7,338 bases of DNA from positions 1 to 7,338 of the forward strand of contig CAZUMH010000128.1 in assembly GCA_964621645.1 (NCBI GenBank). The letters run 5' to 3'. This document shows positions 6,103 through 7,338 of this stretch, in pieces. A program made the translations under genes and the position numbers. Source of the stretch: CAZUMH01 sp964621645 (lineage in GTDB: Bacteria > Zhuqueibacterota > QNDG01 > JAGLOF01). A model generated the notes under the pieces. The model was given only the letters and a program-made list of their open reading frames with translations, was not told where the DNA came from and ran no database searches. Each line of letters starts with the position of its first letter. Position 1 is the first letter of the stretch.

Positions 6103-7338
6103 ATGATGCCAAAGAAAGGTGAAAAAAGACCCCTGAGTAAAATGTTCCTGCGCCTTTTAAAAATAGTGCCGGTCTTTTTCCTGGCTCTTTTTATCCTGAT
6201 TCTGGCGGGACTTATCACTCTGGCTTTCTGGCCTCGGGATAGTATGGCCCGCTTCCTCTCCCATCGCCTGAGCAATGAGGATTACTCCATCAGTATCGGT
6301 ACGGCCCGCGTCAATCCTTTCGGTCATGTTACCCTCACTCAGGTATCCCTAAGCCAGCCCGCAGGGGATACACTCCTGACTTTCGAGGATCTGCAGATCC
6401 GGTTCCGGCCCCTGCCGCTGCTGCACCGCCGTCTCATCGTGAGCAGGGTCTTCCTCGAACATCCATCCCTGCGGCTGCTCTCACTGAAAAATTCATCGCA
6501 GGAGGAGCCGGCCGATACCGTGGCAGCCCCAAGGAAAAACGGACCGCCACTCCTGCCCCTGGCGCTGGCTCTGGGGCGGCTGGATTTGACCGAGATAGAT
6601 GTCGCAATACCGGTCAGCTTCTCCGGAGAAGAAGGTTCCCTGTTGCTGGAAGGCGTTTCCCTCTCTCTGGACAGCCTGCTCGTGCCCCGGAACGCTCCCA
6701 GCAATCCTGCCGCGACAGGCGGACGCCTGCGTCTCTTCACCAGTGAGGGCCGGCTTCTCATCGACCGGGATAACCAGAGAGAGATCCGCGAGCTTGATCT
6801 GCATCTCGAGGCCCGCTGGAGGAGAAATGCTGCCTGGCGCCTCTCCGGAGGACTGGGAGTCAGCCGGATGAACCGGGAAGGATCACGCCTCTCTTTTTCT
6901 CTTCTGGCACAGGGAGAAGGAATAGACAGTTTGAAAATGGATGAAGCTCTCCTCACCCTGGGAGAATGGGATCTCTTTAGGATCCGGGGGAAACGAGACT
7001 CGGAGGGGCTGCAGCTGACCCTGGAAAGCGACCCGATCCCGCTACGGCCGACCGCGGATACCTTGCTGGCGCTCCTGCCGTCCGGTCTGGCGGATAGTGT
7101 TGACACAACGATTCTGGATGCAGAACTTTTACCCCTGCGGGGCAGCCTCTCCGGTTCTCGGGACAGCCTTTCCCTGCAGCTCAGGGCACGGATGCGGGCC
7201 GACCGTCTAACTCCCGCACCTGATTCACCTCGTTTACAGGAAGTCACGCTTGGGGCTAAAGCGGAAGCGCATTTGAAGAACGGACGGATGAGGCGGGCCG
7301 GCGTGTCCTTGTCGGCGACAAGCGACAGCTTAGTTTAT
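6103..7338 (+). CDS. AsmA/TamB-like inner-membrane-anchored periplasmic protein (partial, N-terminal 412 codons)
   Basis: The frame is open from ATG 6103 (or 6106) to the window end with no stop. A basic N-terminus (MMPKKGEKRPLSK) precedes one membrane segment at about 20-43, so the body should face the periplasm. Residues 60-130 show the typical start of AsmA/TamB/DUF748 proteins: YSISIGTARVNPFGHVTL, then a strand-rich run with LLTFEDLQIRF and RRLIVSRVFLEHPSLRLL. After a linker at 130-150, beta-strand-like repeats with alternating hydrophobic residues continue to the end. These proteins are thought to form long hydrophobic grooves that move phospholipids to, or shape, the outer membrane. The C-terminal part that would separate AsmA from TamB is missing. 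It lies 62 bp after MscS. G+C is high, which gives a long false antisense frame. Confidence 0.75.
   Translation, partial: MMPKKGEKRPLSKMFLRLLKIVPVFFLALFILILAGLITLAFWPRDSMARFLSHRLSNEDYSISIGTARVNPFGHVTLTQVSLSQPAGDTLLTFEDLQIRFRPLPLLHRRLIVSRVFLEHPSLRLLSLKNSSQEEPADTVAAPRKNGPPLLPLALALGRLDLTEIDVAIPVSFSGEEGSLLLEGVSLSLDSLLVPRNAPSNPAATGGRLRLFTSEGRLLIDRDNQREIRELDLHLEARWRRNAAWRLSGGLGVSRMNREGSRLSFSLLAQGEGIDSLKMDEALLTLGEWDLFRIRGKRDSEGLQLTLESDPIPLRPTADTLLALLPSGLADSVDTTILDAELLPLRGSLSGSRDSLSLQLRARMRADRLTPAPDSPRLQEVTLGAKAEAHLKNGRMRRAGVSLSATSDSLVY

Noticed and set aside
6339..7247. 302-codon antisense frame inside the AsmA/TamB-like gene
   Set aside because: Very Arg/Ser-rich with no recognisable domain. It lies opposite a + strand frame that has a membrane anchor, a family pattern and a ribosome binding site; high G+C explains the lack of stops.

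Overview
The window comes from a bacterial chromosome carrying envelope and glycan genes. All clear genes lie on the + strand. The last gene looks like an AsmA/TamB-type inner-membrane-anchored periplasmic protein, which points to a diderm (outer-membrane) bacterium. I cannot fix the phylum from sequence alone. No rRNA, tRNA, CRISPR, transposase or phage gene is visible. The five confident genes with a visible stop end in TAA or TAG, none in TGA.

Left part (1-2963). This holds the last codons of a probable CapK/PaaK-like adenylate-forming enzyme, a 265-bp non-coding gap rich in imperfect inverted repeats, a 333-aa flippase-like membrane protein (LPG_synthase_TM/UPF0104 type), and a 453-aa FAD protein resembling UDP-galactopyranose mutase and the PRK07208 group. 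The combination fits a surface glycan or glycolipid locus. Base composition is relatively AT-rich here (hand count 23 G+C of 60 at 2281-2340).

Middle (2936-3262). The space between the FAD protein and the next gene is not empty. A good Shine-Dalgarno sequence (2936-2940) precedes ATG 2947, which opens a small frame overlapping the FAD gene. The frame reads Cys at every second codon four times, then an in-frame TGA in the same register, then another Cys two codons later, and continues to TAA at 3150. The RNA just after the TGA can fold into a hairpin. This is either a short Cys-rich peptide of 21 residues or a small selenoprotein of 67 residues with the pattern CxCxCxCxUxC. It is the most interesting object in the window and is unproven. 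A plausible sigma-70 promoter (3196-3223) follows it.

Right part (3263-7338). This is a tight operon: a eukaryote-type UDP-sugar pyrophosphorylase (UDPGP/UAP1-like, 478 aa), an MscS-family mechanosensitive channel (441 aa, 15 bp downstream), and the first 412 codons of an AsmA/TamB-like protein running off the window end. G+C is higher in parts of this block (43/60 at 3601-3660, 42/60 at 7021-7080). A sensible joint reading is supply of a UDP-sugar for envelope polymers plus turgor and envelope-lipid maintenance. That link is inference from position only.
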